From assembly GCA_026414975.1 (NCBI GenBank), contig JAOAHZ010000003.1:23046-87045 (forward strand): a DNA stretch of 64,000 nucleotides, read 5' to 3'. Positions 25,078-33,951 of the stretch are shown here, one piece after another. This stretch comes from Bacteroidia bacterium (GTDB taxonomy: Bacteria; Bacteroidota; Bacteroidia; SpSt-205). The translations under genes and the position numbers were made by a program. Under the pieces are notes generated by a model. It did not search any database. It saw only the letters and a list, made by a program, of their open reading frames with translations, and was not told the origin of the DNA. How positions within the stretch are numbered: the first letter of the stretch is position 1; each line of letters begins with the position of its first letter.

Positions 25078-25751
25078 AAGCGTCCCCAATCTATAGGTTC
25101 CAACCCATGACTAATCAGAAAAGCGTTGGCTTTAGAAAAGTGGCGACAGCCAAAAAAGCCATTGGCAGCTGAGTAAGGAGAAGGATGGGCTGCTTCTAAA
25201 ATCAGGTGTCGTTCAGGGTCTATGAGGGGCTTTTTGCTGCGAGCGTACTGCCCCCATAACATAAATACCACATGGGGTCGGACAGCCGATACGATTTGAA
25301 TCACCCTATCCGTAAAAATCTCCCATCCTTTTCCGCGATGAGAGGTAGGCTTGTGAGCTTCTACCGTCAAGATAGCATTGAGTAGAAAAACGCCTTGCTC
25401 TGCCCATCCTGTTAGGTCTCCGTGAGAGGGCATGGACAGACCCAGATCAGACTCTATTTCTTTGAAAATGTTTTGGAGGGAGGGTGGAGGAGGTACGCCC
25501 TTGGGCACGGAGAAGCACAAACCATGGGCTTGTCTAGGCCCGTGATAGGGGTCCTGCCCTAATATCACCACTTTGACTTTGTTTAGGGGGCATAGATCAA
25601 AGGCCCGAAAAATGAGGGGACCGGGAGGATAGATGACCTTACCTTTTTGCTTTTCCTCTTTGAGGAAAGCGACAAGGGTCTCAAAGTAGAGCTTATTGAA
25701 CTCTTCTTGTAAGAGGGCCTTCCACGAGGGCTCTATCTTCACATCAGCCAC
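25074..25751 (-). CDS. ung: Uracil-DNA glycosylase
   Basis: 225 residues from a GTG start at 25751, the usual family length. The frame stays open upstream to 25919, but that stretch overlaps the divergent mnmE gene and lacks family character. Family-1 UDG motifs: the catalytic water-activating loop [23 protein letters not shown], the uracil-binding [14 protein letters not shown], and the Leu/His intercalation loop [11 protein letters not shown]. It removes uracil from DNA as the first step of base excision repair. TACCTTCG, a 7/8 match to the -7 element, lies 5 nt before the GTG and supports this start. Confidence 0.95.
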   Translation of the reverse strand: MADVKIEPSWKALLQEEFNKLYFETLVAFLKEEKQKGKVIYPPGPLIFRAFDLCPLNKVKVVILGQDPYHGPRQAHGLCFSVPKGVPPPPSLQNIFKEIESDLGLSMPSHGDLTGWAEQGVFLLNAILTVEAHKPTSHRGKGWEIFTDRVIQIVSAVRPHVVFMLWGQYARSKKPLIDPERHLILEAAHPSPYSAANGFFGCRHFSKANAFLISHGLEPIDWGRL

Positions 25752-25756
25752 CGCTG

Positions 25757-25764
25757 CGAAGGTA
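25757..25764 (-). promoter_or_regulatory. Probable -7 element of ung (TACCTTCG, 7/8 match)
   Basis: Minus strand, 5 nt before the GTG start at 25751; one mismatch to TAnnTTTG. Divergent from the mnmE element 24 nt away. Confidence 0.5.
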
Positions 25765-25787
25765 AACGAGTGAAGCGGTTTTAGGAG

Positions 25788-25795
25788 TAGCTTTG
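25788..25795 (+). promoter_or_regulatory. -7 promoter element TAGCTTTG of mnmE
   Basis: Perfect TAnnTTTG, 5 nt before the GTG start of mnmE at 25801. Confidence 0.6.
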
Positions 25796-25800
25796 TAGGG

Positions 25801-27147
25801 GTGGGGGACACAGTTGTAGCTGTGGCAACGGCTTGGGCTCCTGCGGCTATCGGAGTCGTGCGGCTCAGCGGTCCCGAGGCTTTATCCATCATTTTAGGCT
25901 TGTGGCGAGGTAAGGCCATTCGCCCTCGATACGCTCATTATGGTGAGATTTGGGAGCCAGACGGGCGACTCTTAGACCAAGTGGTGCTTACGTTCTTCCC
26001 AGCTCCCCACTCCTATACCGGCGAAGATGTAGTAGAGATATCGTGTCATGGAAGCCCCTATATTCTGCGTCGGCTGGTGGAACTCTGCATAGAGCGAGGG
26101 GCCCGATTGGCCCGTCCCGGTGAATTTACCTTACGAGCTTATCTCCATCGGAAACTCTCGCTAGATCAAGCCGAAGCCATCGCTGACTTAATCCAAGCTC
26201 AGAGCGCAGCCGCTCATCGGCTCGCTCTAAGCCAGCTCACCGGTCGCTATTATGAAAGGGTACGCCAATTTCGGGCTCAGCTCATAGAGCTTCTGGCCCT
26301 CATAGAGCTGGAGTTGGATTTCAGCGAAGAGGATGTAGAGTTCGCCTCGCGAACCCAGCTTGAACGTCTGCTGATACAAATTCAATCCGAAATCGATGCT
26401 CTACTCCGATCGTATAAGATAGGTCAAGCCGTACGACAGGGGATTCCGATCGCAATCGTTGGTCGTCCCAACGCAGGTAAATCTACCCTCCTCAACGCTT
26501 TACTGGCAGAGGAACGGGCGATCGTATCGGAGATACCGGGGACGACTCGGGATACGATAGAAGAGCGATTATTCCTCGGTGGCTATGATCTGCGCCTTAT
26601 AGATACAGCGGGGCTACGGGAAAACCCAGCTGATGCCATAGAAGCCGAAGGGATTCGCCGAGCTCAGGAAAAAATACGCCAAGCCTTCCTCATCTTGTAT
26701 GTCTTTGACATCACTCAGGAGAGCTGGGAAGAGGCTCAAACCAGCGCTAATTCTCTTTTAGGGACAGAGTCGCTACCGCCGATTTTGTGGGTGGCTAATA
26801 AGGTAGATTTACTAACGACCTCTCCGGTTTCACGGGATAACTTGGTCTTTCTCTCCGCCCGCACAGGTGAGGGGCTTTCCCTTCTCCAAGCCCGAGTCGT
26901 GGAGATGCTGGAAGCCTTAGGCGCTGGCAACGAAACCCTCTTGGCTCATGCTCGGCATTATGAGAGCTTCATCCGAGCCCAAAACGCCGTAGAAGCCGCC
27001 CTCGCTCTCTTGCGCCAAGGAAGTGCCACGGAACTTTTAGCCGAAGAGCTGCGAGCAGCTCAAGCCGCTATTGGTGAGATTACAGGGGAGATTACCCCCG
27101 ATGAAGTGCTTGGGCATATTTTTTCTCACTTCTGCATCGGTAAATGA
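25801..27147 (+). CDS. mnmE: tRNA modification GTPase MnmE
   Basis: 448 residues, start GTG. The N-terminal tetrahydrofolate-binding domain opens [20 protein letters not shown], which fits the usual D-T-I-x-A-I-A-T start, with [15 protein letters not shown]. The inserted G domain has [15 protein letters not shown] (P-loop), GTTRDTIEE (switch with catalytic E), DTAGLREN and ANKVD. The C-terminus ends in FCIGK, whose cysteine is part of the modification site. With MnmG it makes the carboxymethylaminomethyl group at U34 of tRNAs. The stop lies 34 nt before secA, which has its own promoter element. Confidence 0.96.
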   Translation: MGDTVVAVATAWAPAAIGVVRLSGPEALSIILGLWRGKAIRPRYAHYGEIWEPDGRLLDQVVLTFFPAPHSYTGEDVVEISCHGSPYILRRLVELCIERGARLARPGEFTLRAYLHRKLSLDQAEAIADLIQAQSAAAHRLALSQLTGRYYERVRQFRAQLIELLALIELELDFSEEDVEFASRTQLERLLIQIQSEIDALLRSYKIGQAVRQGIPIAIVGRPNAGKSTLLNALLAEERAIVSEIPGTTRDTIEERLFLGGYDLRLIDTAGLRENPADAIEAEGIRRAQEKIRQAFLILYVFDITQESWEEAQTSANSLLGTESLPPILWVANKVDLLTTSPVSRDNLVFLSARTGEGLSLLQARVVEMLEALGAGNETLLAHARHYESFIRAQNAVEAALALLRQGSATELLAEELRAAQAAIGEITGEITPDEVLGHIFSHFCIGK

Positions 27148-27165
27148 GCCTTCCCCAAAATCCCG

Positions 27166-27173
27166 TACCTTTG
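27166..27173 (+). promoter_or_regulatory. -7 promoter element TACCTTTG of secA
   Basis: Perfect TAnnTTTG in the 34-nt mnmE-secA gap, 8 nt before the ATG at 27182. Confidence 0.6.
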
Positions 27174-27181
27174 CTTACCTT

Positions 27182-30100
27182 ATGTGGCAGTGGCTGACCC
27201 GCCTCTTCGGCAGCAAGCGAGAGCGGGACATGGCGCGCTTGCGCCCCATCGTAGAAGACATCAACCGCATCTATGCCTCTTTACACGACCTATCCGACCA
27301 GCGCCTCCGAGAACGCACTTTTGAACTGCGCGGTCTTATCCAGCAGACCTTAGCCCCTATCCAACAAAAGCGATCCCGTTTAGAGGCCGATATTCAAGCG
27401 GCTATCCAAGCGGGCGATATTCCCGCCCAAGTCAAGCTGTTTCAAGAGATAGATCAGTTACGCTTAGAACGCAATCGGCTCTTGGAAGTTAAGCTCCGAG
27501 AGCTTTTGCCCGAAGCCTTCGCCATCGTCCGCGAGACGGCTCGGCGCCTCACTCACAATAAGCAGTTAGTCGTTCCCGCCACCGACTGGGATTATGAAAT
27601 GGCGCGGAAGTATGGACACATTCGCATAGAAGATGGCATGGCGATATGGCCTAATGTTTGGAAAGTCCGAGGGCATGAGCTGGAATGGAACATGGTCCAT
27701 TACGACGTGCAGCTCATGGGAGGCATTGTCCTGCATGAAGGGAAAATCGCTGAAATGGCCACCGGAGAGGGGAAAACCCTCGTGGCTACCCTCCCCGCTT
27801 ACCTCAACGGCTTGACCGGACTGGGCATGCACATCGTTACCGTCAATGACTACCTGGCTAAGCGAGATGCAGAATGGAATGGTCCCCTCCTGGCTTTTCA
27901 TGGGCTGCGCGTAGATTGCATTGACTACTACGAGCCTCATTCTGAAGGACGGAAACAAGCCTACCAGGCCGATATTACTTACGGCACCAATAATGAGTTC
28001 GGCTTTGACTACCTGCGCGACAATATGGTTACGTCCCCCGAGCAGATAGTGCAGCGCGAGCACCATTACGCTATCGTGGATGAAGTAGATTCTGTCTTGA
28101 TCGACGAAGCCCGCACTCCTCTCATTATCTCGGGTCCGGTTCAATATAGCGACCATCACTTATACCAGCAGTTCAAGCCGCTAATAGAGCGGCTCGTAAA
28201 TGAGCAGCGTCGTCTGAGCCAAGAGTTTCTCCACAAAGCTAAAAGACTCATCGCCGAAGGTAAAACGAAGCCCGAAGAAGGTGGGAAGTTTCTCCTGCGA
28301 ATCCACCGCACCACTCCCAAATACCGCCCTTTCCTCAAGTATCTTGCTGAGCCGGGCATCATGCCCATTTTAGAAAAAGCTGAGGCGTTTTATCTCCAAG
28401 ACAACTCGCGCCGCATGCCCGAAGTAGATGAAGAGCTCTTATTTGTCGTAGATGAGAAAAATCACTCCGTGGAGCTTACTGACAAAGGCATAGAACGGGT
28501 TACGAGTTATGGCGAAGATCCGGCGCTTTTTACGGTGCCTGATTTGGCCACGCTCCTCTCCGAAATAGATGGAAACCCCACCTTATCCCCAGCCGAAAAA
28601 GCTCAGAAGAAAGAAGCCTTTTATCGCTCTTATGCCGAAAAAGCAGAAAAGCTTCATGCCATCCAGCAGCTTCTGCGAGCCTATGTGCTGTATGAGCGCG
28701 ACGTCGATTATGTCGTGATGAATGGACAAGTACTGATTGTAGATGAACACACGGGCCGCATTCTCCCAGGGCGACGCTACTCCGAGGGCTTGCATCAAGC
28801 GATTGAAGCCAAAGAAGGGGTCATCATAGAAGGGGCTACCCAAACTTGGGCCACCATCACCCTCCAGAATTACTTCCGCATGTATCACAAGCTCGCTGGC
28901 ATGACCGGTACCGCCGAAACCGAAGCTAAGGAGTTCTACGACATCTACAAGTTGGATGTAGTGGTTATCCCGACAAATAAGCCTTGCATCCGAAAGGACC
29001 ATGAGACGATCCTTTTTCGCACCCAACGAGCTAAGTATAACGCCATCATAGAGGAGATTAAGCGGCTGCACCATGAAGGACGACCTGTTTTAGTGGGGAC
29101 TACCTCTGTAGAGACCTCAGAAATGCTGAGTCGCATGCTCAAGATGGCAGGGATTCCCCATAATGTCCTCAATGCTAAGCATCATGAGCGGGAAGCAGAA
29201 ATAGTAGCCCAAGCAGGTCTCAAAGGCACTGTAACGATTGCTACTAACATGGCTGGCCGAGGAACCGATATCAAGCTCGGACCGGGGGTAGCCGAGTTAG
29301 GTGGTTTAGCTGTGATCGGAACCGAACATCATCAAGCTCGCCGCATAGACAATCAGCTCCGAGGACGCGCTGGACGCCAAGGTGACCCAGGCTCCTCGCA
29401 ATTCTATGCTTCCATAGAGGATGACCTGTTGCGCCTCTTCAACTATGAGCGCATGAGCAAATGGATGGACCTCATCAAGTTCAAAGAAGATGAGTTTATC
29501 CAGGGTAAAATGGTCACCCGCACCATCACTAACGCCCAGATGCAAGTGGAGCGCAATCATTTTGGCATTCGGAAGCGGCTCTTAGAGTACGATGAAGTGA
29601 TGAATCACCAGCGTAAGGCGATCTATGCACGCCGACGCAGCGCCCTTTTCGGCGACCGCCTCCAGATAGACCTCTCCAACATGCTCCAGGACCTTCTCTT
29701 AGGCATAGTCAGCCGCTATTCTAAACCAGAGGACGCCGAAGCCATCGCTTATGAGTGCGTGCGAACCCTTGCCTTTATGCCCCAGATTACACCAGCGGAT
29801 TTAGAGCCTTTTCAACCCGAGCGCATTGCAGGGATTCTATACGACCAGGCTCAGGCCTTCTACCGACACAAGCGCGAACGTATCAATCGGCTTATCTACG
29901 AGCATACCCAGTCTTTGGTCAAGCAATACAACGACGCGCAGTGGCTTCAGGTGGATTTTACCGATGGGACGCTGCACCTCCCTGTGGTGCTTTCTATACC
30001 TGATATTCTTCGTACGGAGGGTTATAGTGTCTTCACCGAAGTGGAGAAAGGTATCACCCTGAGTCAGATAGATGGTCTGTGGGTAGAGCACTTGAGACAA

Positions 30101-30478
30101 CTGGATGATTTGAGACACAGCGTTCAGACAGCGGTGTATGAGCAAAAAGACCCCCTTCTGGTGTATAAATTTGAGGCATTTAAGCTCTTTCAAAGCATGA
30201 TAGATCGACTCAATCAGCAAGTTTTATCACTACTTTTCCGCATAGAGATTCATGAAGAGCGCCAAGCGGCTCAGCAGCGTCGGCAAGTGCGCGATTTGTC
30301 CCGCTTGAAAGCTCGTCAAGCCGAGGACTATTATTTCTCCACCAGCCCGAACCAGGCGCCCTCTTATGAGACTGTTAGTTCTAACACAGCTCAAAGAGGG
30401 GAGGTTGGACAAGTGCCCCTTTCTCGGAGAGAGCGCCGAGCTCTTGAGCGTCAAGAAAAAAAGAAGAAGGCCCGCTGA
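27182..30478 (+). CDS. secA: Preprotein translocase ATPase SecA
   Basis: 1098 residues from the ATG at 27182 (an upstream in-frame ATG at 27071 would overlap mnmE and precede the promoter). Key elements: the Walker A region IAEMATGEGKTLVATLPAYL near residue 195, VDEVDSVLIDEARTPLIISG (DEAD-type box), the cross-linking domain, VGTTSVETSE, TNMAGRGTDIKLGPGV and RGRAGRQGDPGSS of the second helicase half, then scaffold and wing domains. It pushes preproteins through SecYEG. The C-terminus ends in a basic tail (RRERRALERQEKKKKAR) with no C-x-C-x(8)-C-H zinc motif, unlike most Bacteroidota SecA. Its TGA overlaps the CTG start proposed for the next gene. Confidence 0.96.
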   Translation: MWQWLTRLFGSKRERDMARLRPIVEDINRIYASLHDLSDQRLRERTFELRGLIQQTLAPIQQKRSRLEADIQAAIQAGDIPAQVKLFQEIDQLRLERNRLLEVKLRELLPEAFAIVRETARRLTHNKQLVVPATDWDYEMARKYGHIRIEDGMAIWPNVWKVRGHELEWNMVHYDVQLMGGIVLHEGKIAEMATGEGKTLVATLPAYLNGLTGLGMHIVTVNDYLAKRDAEWNGPLLAFHGLRVDCIDYYEPHSEGRKQAYQADITYGTNNEFGFDYLRDNMVTSPEQIVQREHHYAIVDEVDSVLIDEARTPLIISGPVQYSDHHLYQQFKPLIERLVNEQRRLSQEFLHKAKRLIAEGKTKPEEGGKFLLRIHRTTPKYRPFLKYLAEPGIMPILEKAEAFYLQDNSRRMPEVDEELLFVVDEKNHSVELTDKGIERVTSYGEDPALFTVPDLATLLSEIDGNPTLSPAEKAQKKEAFYRSYAEKAEKLHAIQQLLRAYVLYERDVDYVVMNGQVLIVDEHTGRILPGRRYSEGLHQAIEAKEGVIIEGATQTWATITLQNYFRMYHKLAGMTGTAETEAKEFYDIYKLDVVVIPTNKPCIRKDHETILFRTQRAKYNAIIEEIKRLHHEGRPVLVGTTSVETSEMLSRMLKMAGIPHNVLNAKHHEREAEIVAQAGLKGTVTIATNMAGRGTDIKLGPGVAELGGLAVIGTEHHQARRIDNQLRGRAGRQGDPGSSQFYASIEDDLLRLFNYERMSKWMDLIKFKEDEFIQGKMVTRTITNAQMQVERNHFGIRKRLLEYDEVMNHQRKAIYARRRSALFGDRLQIDLSNMLQDLLLGIVSRYSKPEDAEAIAYECVRTLAFMPQITPADLEPFQPERIAGILYDQAQAFYRHKRERINRLIYEHTQSLVKQYNDAQWLQVDFTDGTLHLPVVLSIPDILRTEGYSVFTEVEKGITLSQIDGLWVEHLRQLDDLRHSVQTAVYEQKDPLLVYKFEAFKLFQSMIDRLNQQVLSLLFRIEIHEERQAAQQRRQVRDLSRLKARQAEDYYFSTSPNQAPSYETVSSNTAQRGEVGQVPLSRRERRALERQEKKKKAR

Positions 30479-31311
30479 ATCGTGTATTAAGTTGGCTGCC
30501 CCTCATCTTATGGGGCCAGTCGTGTAACTTGCCTTACACCCTTCTCCACCAAGATTCTATTTGGCAGGAGGGCGCCCGTACCTGGCGAGCCGCCGCCAGG
30601 CTATCCAGCCTCCGAGAAGCCCAAAGCGGGCTACCCATACCTGTCTCCTCCTTGATAGCTCAAGATAAACTGCTCCTCCTGAGCCTATGCCGAGACGAAC
30701 AGCGCATGCAATGGAAGGTCCTTTGGAGAGACGACACCCTTCACTGGGTATCTGAATGGTTATCTCCACGATGGCTTCGACGCAATCTAATCCTTCTGCA
30801 AGGACCTCGTACTTGGAGTGAAGGCCGCCCCCCCTATAAGCATATAGAACTCCTCTTGCCCGTCGCTCCGCGCCCTCAAGTACCGATTGACACTCTCTAT
30901 CGGTTGAATCAGACTTGGATAGATAGCTTCATTTTACCTTGGATACGCACTCTACGACTGCCTCAGGGTCGAGTCACAGCTATAGGGCTTCTTATTCGTT
31001 ACCTCAAGTCAGGCAAAGTTCAGTATGAAAAGGTGTCCGTCTTTATCCAGCGCCATACTAAGCTGCCCTTTGATGAAAAAGTTTATGAAGTGGAGCTTCG
31101 CCGGCTGCCCCGCAGCTATCAAGATCGGTTTTACTTCTTGCGAGATCACATCCCTGCCTACGCATACGCTGTGCGACTTCAAGACTATTACCCCGAAACG
31201 ATAGAAGAAGCCCGAAGTTGGATGGCCGTTTTGCACCAAAAACAAGAGTTTCCCAAACCCGTCAATCTGGAACTGAACCCCAGCGAGGCTTACGGCTTAC
31301 TGATAAAATAA
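30475..31311 (+). CDS. Predicted lipoprotein of unknown function, probable CTG start
   Basis: 278 residues if translation starts at the CTG at 30475, which overlaps the secA stop (CTGA). This reading gives a lipoprotein signal, MNRVLSWLPLILWGQSC, with the cysteine at residue 17. No ATG, GTG or TTG in frame comes before the cysteine; the first alternative (TTG at 30529) begins after it and leaves no export signal. The mature protein, about 260 residues, is mixed alpha/beta with WSEGRPPYKHIELLLPVAPR and LPFDEKVYEVELRRLPRSYQ; no family is recognised. It is probably cotranscribed with secA. Confidence 0.6.
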   Translation: MNRVLSWLPLILWGQSCNLPYTLLHQDSIWQEGARTWRAAARLSSLREAQSGLPIPVSSLIAQDKLLLLSLCRDEQRMQWKVLWRDDTLHWVSEWLSPRWLRRNLILLQGPRTWSEGRPPYKHIELLLPVAPRPQVPIDTLYRLNQTWIDSFILPWIRTLRLPQGRVTAIGLLIRYLKSGKVQYEKVSVFIQRHTKLPFDEKVYEVELRRLPRSYQDRFYFLRDHIPAYAYAVRLQDYYPETIEEARSWMAVLHQKQEFPKPVNLELNPSEAYGLLIK

Positions 31312-31570
31312 GCATGACTAAGGGCAAAAATGCCTTAGAAAACCCTCTTCAGAGGCCCCAGTACCAAATGAAGCGCCGGCAGAGGTTGTAGCACCAACCT
31401 TGCCCTAAACCACCAAGGACCTCTTGGTAGAGAGCTCTGGCAACAATAGAAACTGAACCCATCTTAGAATTACTCCCACGAAGCTATCTCGCCAGCTTTT
31501 GGGCCTAATCTCATTAGACCATCCCTTTACAACGACTCTCGCTCTGCCCAGGGAAAAATTTTCTAAATCC

Positions 31571-32593
31571 TCATTCAAATAAGCTAATCTGACCTCCCCT
31601 ACGAAATAGGGTCAAGTCAAAAGGAGGCATAGGAGGTCCGGAGAGGAAACGCTTCACTCCTACCTGAAAAGTGCGTTCTATGGTAAGGGCGAGCGAACCA
31701 GCTCCTCGGATTCGACGAGACCAGCGGCTATCGTTGAGCTGTCCTTCATGACACTGAGCAATCATATGGAGAATTTTATCGGCTTGATCGGGCAGCTTTT
31801 CTCTCAACCAAGTCTCAAAGATTTCAGCTAACGCCCCATTCAGTCTTACTATGGTATAAGCTGCAGCCTGAGCGCCGGCTTCACCTGCAGCCTTTAGAAT
31901 AGGTAGGATTTCGCTATCAGTCAGGCCAGGTATAATAGGAGCAACCATGACCCCCGTGGGAATACCTGCTTCTCGCAGGCGGCGAATTGTCTCTATGCGG
32001 CGACCACCTGCCGCCGTGCGAGGCTCTAATAAGCGCCGTATGTCCTCTCTCAGCGTCGTAACAGTGATATAAACATGCACGAGATTATAGCGAGATAGCT
32101 CCGACAGCAAGTCTAAGTCCCTCAAGATAAGGGCATTCTTAGTTATGATGCTTACAGGATGACGAAACTCCAAAAGAACTTCCAGTAGGCGTCGCGTGAG
32201 CTCTAATTTGCGTTCTATCGGCTGATAACAGTCGGTATTGCCCGCAAGCATAATAGGGTGAGGACGCCAGCTTGGATGGCTCAACTGCTGGCGGAGGAGC
32301 TGCGGAGCGTTCTCTTTGACTAAAATCCGGGTCTCAAAGTCTATACCCGCCGAAAAGCCCCAGTATTCATGACTATTGCGAGCATAGCAGTAGATGCAGC
32401 CATGTTCACAACCAGCATAGGGATTCATAGAATAAACGATGGGTAGGTCAGGGCTTTCTATCTGATTGACGATAGAGCGAGCTTGTATGGGAATGATCTG
32501 AAGGCGAGCTTCATCGGGCAAGATGGGGACATCGTATTCATAGCTAAGCGGATCAAACCGGTTTGCTGGATTATGGCGAGCCCCTCGGCGCAT
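31571..32593 (-). CDS. Radical SAM protein, PA0069/SplB-like family
   Basis: 340 residues. The cluster motif is C-x3-C-x2-C (GCEHGCIYCYAR), the form used by the PA0069 family and spore-photoproduct-lyase-like radical SAM proteins. It is preceded by SIVNQIESPDLPIVYSMNPY and followed by AGNTDCYQPIERKLELTR and VSIITKNALILRDLDLL. The C-terminus has the family's LFRRGGQISLF. The chemistry of PA0069-like proteins is not established, though some relatives act on DNA lesions. A promoter-like CAGATTTG lies 4 nt before the ATG. The gene is convergent with the lipoprotein; the 259-nt gap holds only a weak hairpin near 31317-31337. Confidence 0.88.
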   Translation of the reverse strand: MRRGARHNPANRFDPLSYEYDVPILPDEARLQIIPIQARSIVNQIESPDLPIVYSMNPYAGCEHGCIYCYARNSHEYWGFSAGIDFETRILVKENAPQLLRQQLSHPSWRPHPIMLAGNTDCYQPIERKLELTRRLLEVLLEFRHPVSIITKNALILRDLDLLSELSRYNLVHVYITVTTLREDIRRLLEPRTAAGGRRIETIRRLREAGIPTGVMVAPIIPGLTDSEILPILKAAGEAGAQAAAYTIVRLNGALAEIFETWLREKLPDQADKILHMIAQCHEGQLNDSRWSRRIRGAGSLALTIERTFQVGVKRFLSGPPMPPFDLTLFRRGGQISLFE

Positions 32594-32597
32594 TCGT

Positions 32598-32605
32598 CAA
32601 ATCTG
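32598..32605 (-). promoter_or_regulatory. Probable -7 element CAGATTTG (7/8 match)
   Basis: Minus strand, one mismatch to TAnnTTTG, 4 nt before the ATG of the radical SAM gene at 32593, the commonest spacing here. Confidence 0.4.
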
Positions 32606-32745
32606 TAGAGCTCCTTCGCCTCGTTTAGCCCCAACTTATCCACAGCTCAGAGACCCTTTCATCCATTCTATGATGGGTGGCTAAGTCGTGCGCGTTATCC
32701 TGTCTCTCCCAAAGGTCTCCTTTGGAAAAGGCAGGTCAGCACCTG

Positions 32746-32817
32746 TGGCCCCACCAGGACTCGAACCTGGATCTTGAGCTCCGGAGGCTCACGTTCTATC
32801 CCTTGAACTATGGGGCC
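32746..32817 (-). tRNA. tRNA-Arg (anticodon CCG)
   Basis: Minus strand, 72 nt: acceptor GGCCCCA/TGGGGCC, discriminator A, anticodon stem TGAGC/GCTCA with loop CTCCGGA giving CCG, T-loop GGTTCGAGTCC. CCA is not encoded. A TACCTTTA element lies 4 nt before the 5' end. Confidence 0.96.
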
Positions 32818-32821
32818 GCTA

Positions 32822-32829
32822 TAAAGGTA
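32822..32829 (-). promoter_or_regulatory. -7 element of tRNA-Arg(CCG) (TACCTTTA, 7/8 match)
   Basis: Minus strand, last base A instead of G, 4 nt before the mature tRNA 5' end. It again shows very short spacing between the element and the RNA. Confidence 0.5.
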
Positions 32830-32931
32830 GTCAGCTTTTAGGTAAAAAATAAGGCATCCTCATGGAAAACTAAGCGGGCAAGTGGGCAAGACATCCTGTA
32901 AGTGATTCCCTCTCACCACCCAACCCCATCC

Positions 32932-33591
32932 TTACAGCGAGCTTTCCAAGAGAAGCAGATTGATGTCATCCATTAGTTTGCGCATTTGAAGCGAATCTAA
33001 GCCGCTGTAAAATCCTCGGATGCGAAGCTCGGGGTCTACCAGTACCAGCATATCGCTATGAACATACCCAAGCTCTCCCTGTGTCGTATCAGGGGCTTTA
33101 TCTACAGGGATAAGGTATCCCTTCACAGCGAGACGATATAGAGTAGTCTCAGCCCCTGTCACAAAAGTCCAACGAGCAAAGTCGGCTTGGTACCTTGAGG
33201 CATACTCTCTTAGAGTCGTGGGCGTATCATGCTCGGGGTCTACTGTATAAGACACGAGACGAACTTTCACGGGCTTCCCAGCCAAAAAAGCCTGAAGCTG
33301 AGCCATAGACCGGCTGAGCTGAGGACAAATGCCAGGGCAGCGGGTGAAAAAGTAATCCGCCACATGTATCCACCCCTTCAGAGAATCTTGGGTAAAGGGA
33401 ACGCTATCCTGGGTGAGAAGAAAAAAAGCCGGCAGGGTATGCCATGAGGTATCGCCTAGGGCATTCACCGTGTAAGGACCGAGCTTGGGAAGACGCTTGT
33501 AGTGATTTTTCCCTGTGCTAAGGATGAGCCAAATCAAAAAAGGCAGAAGGAATACCAAGAGGGCTACCAGCGCTCCCCGACCGCCCTTCAT
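32932..33591 (-). CDS. sco: SCO1/SenC-family copper chaperone
   Basis: 219 residues. One N-terminal membrane anchor (ALVALLVFLLPFLIWLIL) holds a periplasmic thioredoxin-fold domain. The copper-binding CPGIC motif (TRCPGICPQLSR) and the distal histidine in ELGYVHSDMLVLV are present. Sco proteins load the Cu-A site of cytochrome oxidase subunit II. It is the last gene of the oxidase operon and its ATG overlaps the subunit IV stop by 4 nt, which supports that role. Confidence 0.92.
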   Translation of the reverse strand: MKGGRGALVALLVFLLPFLIWLILSTGKNHYKRLPKLGPYTVNALGDTSWHTLPAFFLLTQDSVPFTQDSLKGWIHVADYFFTRCPGICPQLSRSMAQLQAFLAGKPVKVRLVSYTVDPEHDTPTTLREYASRYQADFARWTFVTGAETTLYRLAVKGYLIPVDKAPDTTQGELGYVHSDMLVLVDPELRIRGFYSGLDSLQMRKLMDDINLLLLESSL

Positions 33592-33947
33592 CCCCCAAAT
33601 AAAAGCTGGAATAGTTTTGACCCCTCATACCATAACGCTACAAACAGCGCCATCAGCAAAAGCATGGGAGATATGATAATCAAAGCCATGCTGGCCCGCT
33701 CATATTTCATGTGCATAAAGTAAGCCGTGATGTAGAAGGCCTTAGCCAGCGTCATGCACACAAAGATGAACACACGCGGACCACCTTTGGGCATGGTAAA
33801 GGCTACCACAAACTCTAATACGGTGATAATGAAGAGAATGGTGAATGGAATCCAGACCTTATCCAGCACGCTATGTCCAGAGGGCAGAAGAAGGCGCCAA
33901 ATGCCCTGCGATCGCTTAGCTTCTGCAGTATGTTCTATCGCTGCCAT
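33588..33947 (-). CDS. Cytochrome c oxidase subunit IV (small membrane subunit)
   Basis: 119 residues with three hydrophobic segments (IPFTILFIITVLEFVVAFT, VFIFVCMTLAKAFYITAYFM, ALIIISPMLLLMALFVALW). The arrangement and the K-A-F-x-x-x-x-Y-F-M-H-M-K motif match the bacterial subunit IV (CyoD/CoxD/COX4-pro) family, which stabilises the subunit I-III core. It lies between subunit III and sco in the oxidase operon. Confidence 0.88.
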   Translation of the reverse strand: MAAIEHTAEAKRSQGIWRLLLPSGHSVLDKVWIPFTILFIITVLEFVVAFTMPKGGPRVFIFVCMTLAKAFYITAYFMHMKYERASMALIIISPMLLLMALFVALWYEGSKLFQLLFGG

Positions 33948-33951
33948 AGGC

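Noticed and set aside
25752..25919. N-terminal extension of ung
   Set aside because: Lies across the divergent promoters and mnmE start; sequence is not UDG-like and the GTG at 25751 gives normal length.
31312..31570. Terminator or small gene between the lipoprotein and radical SAM genes
   Set aside because: Only a weak bulged hairpin (31317-31337) without a T-run and no coding frame with protein character.
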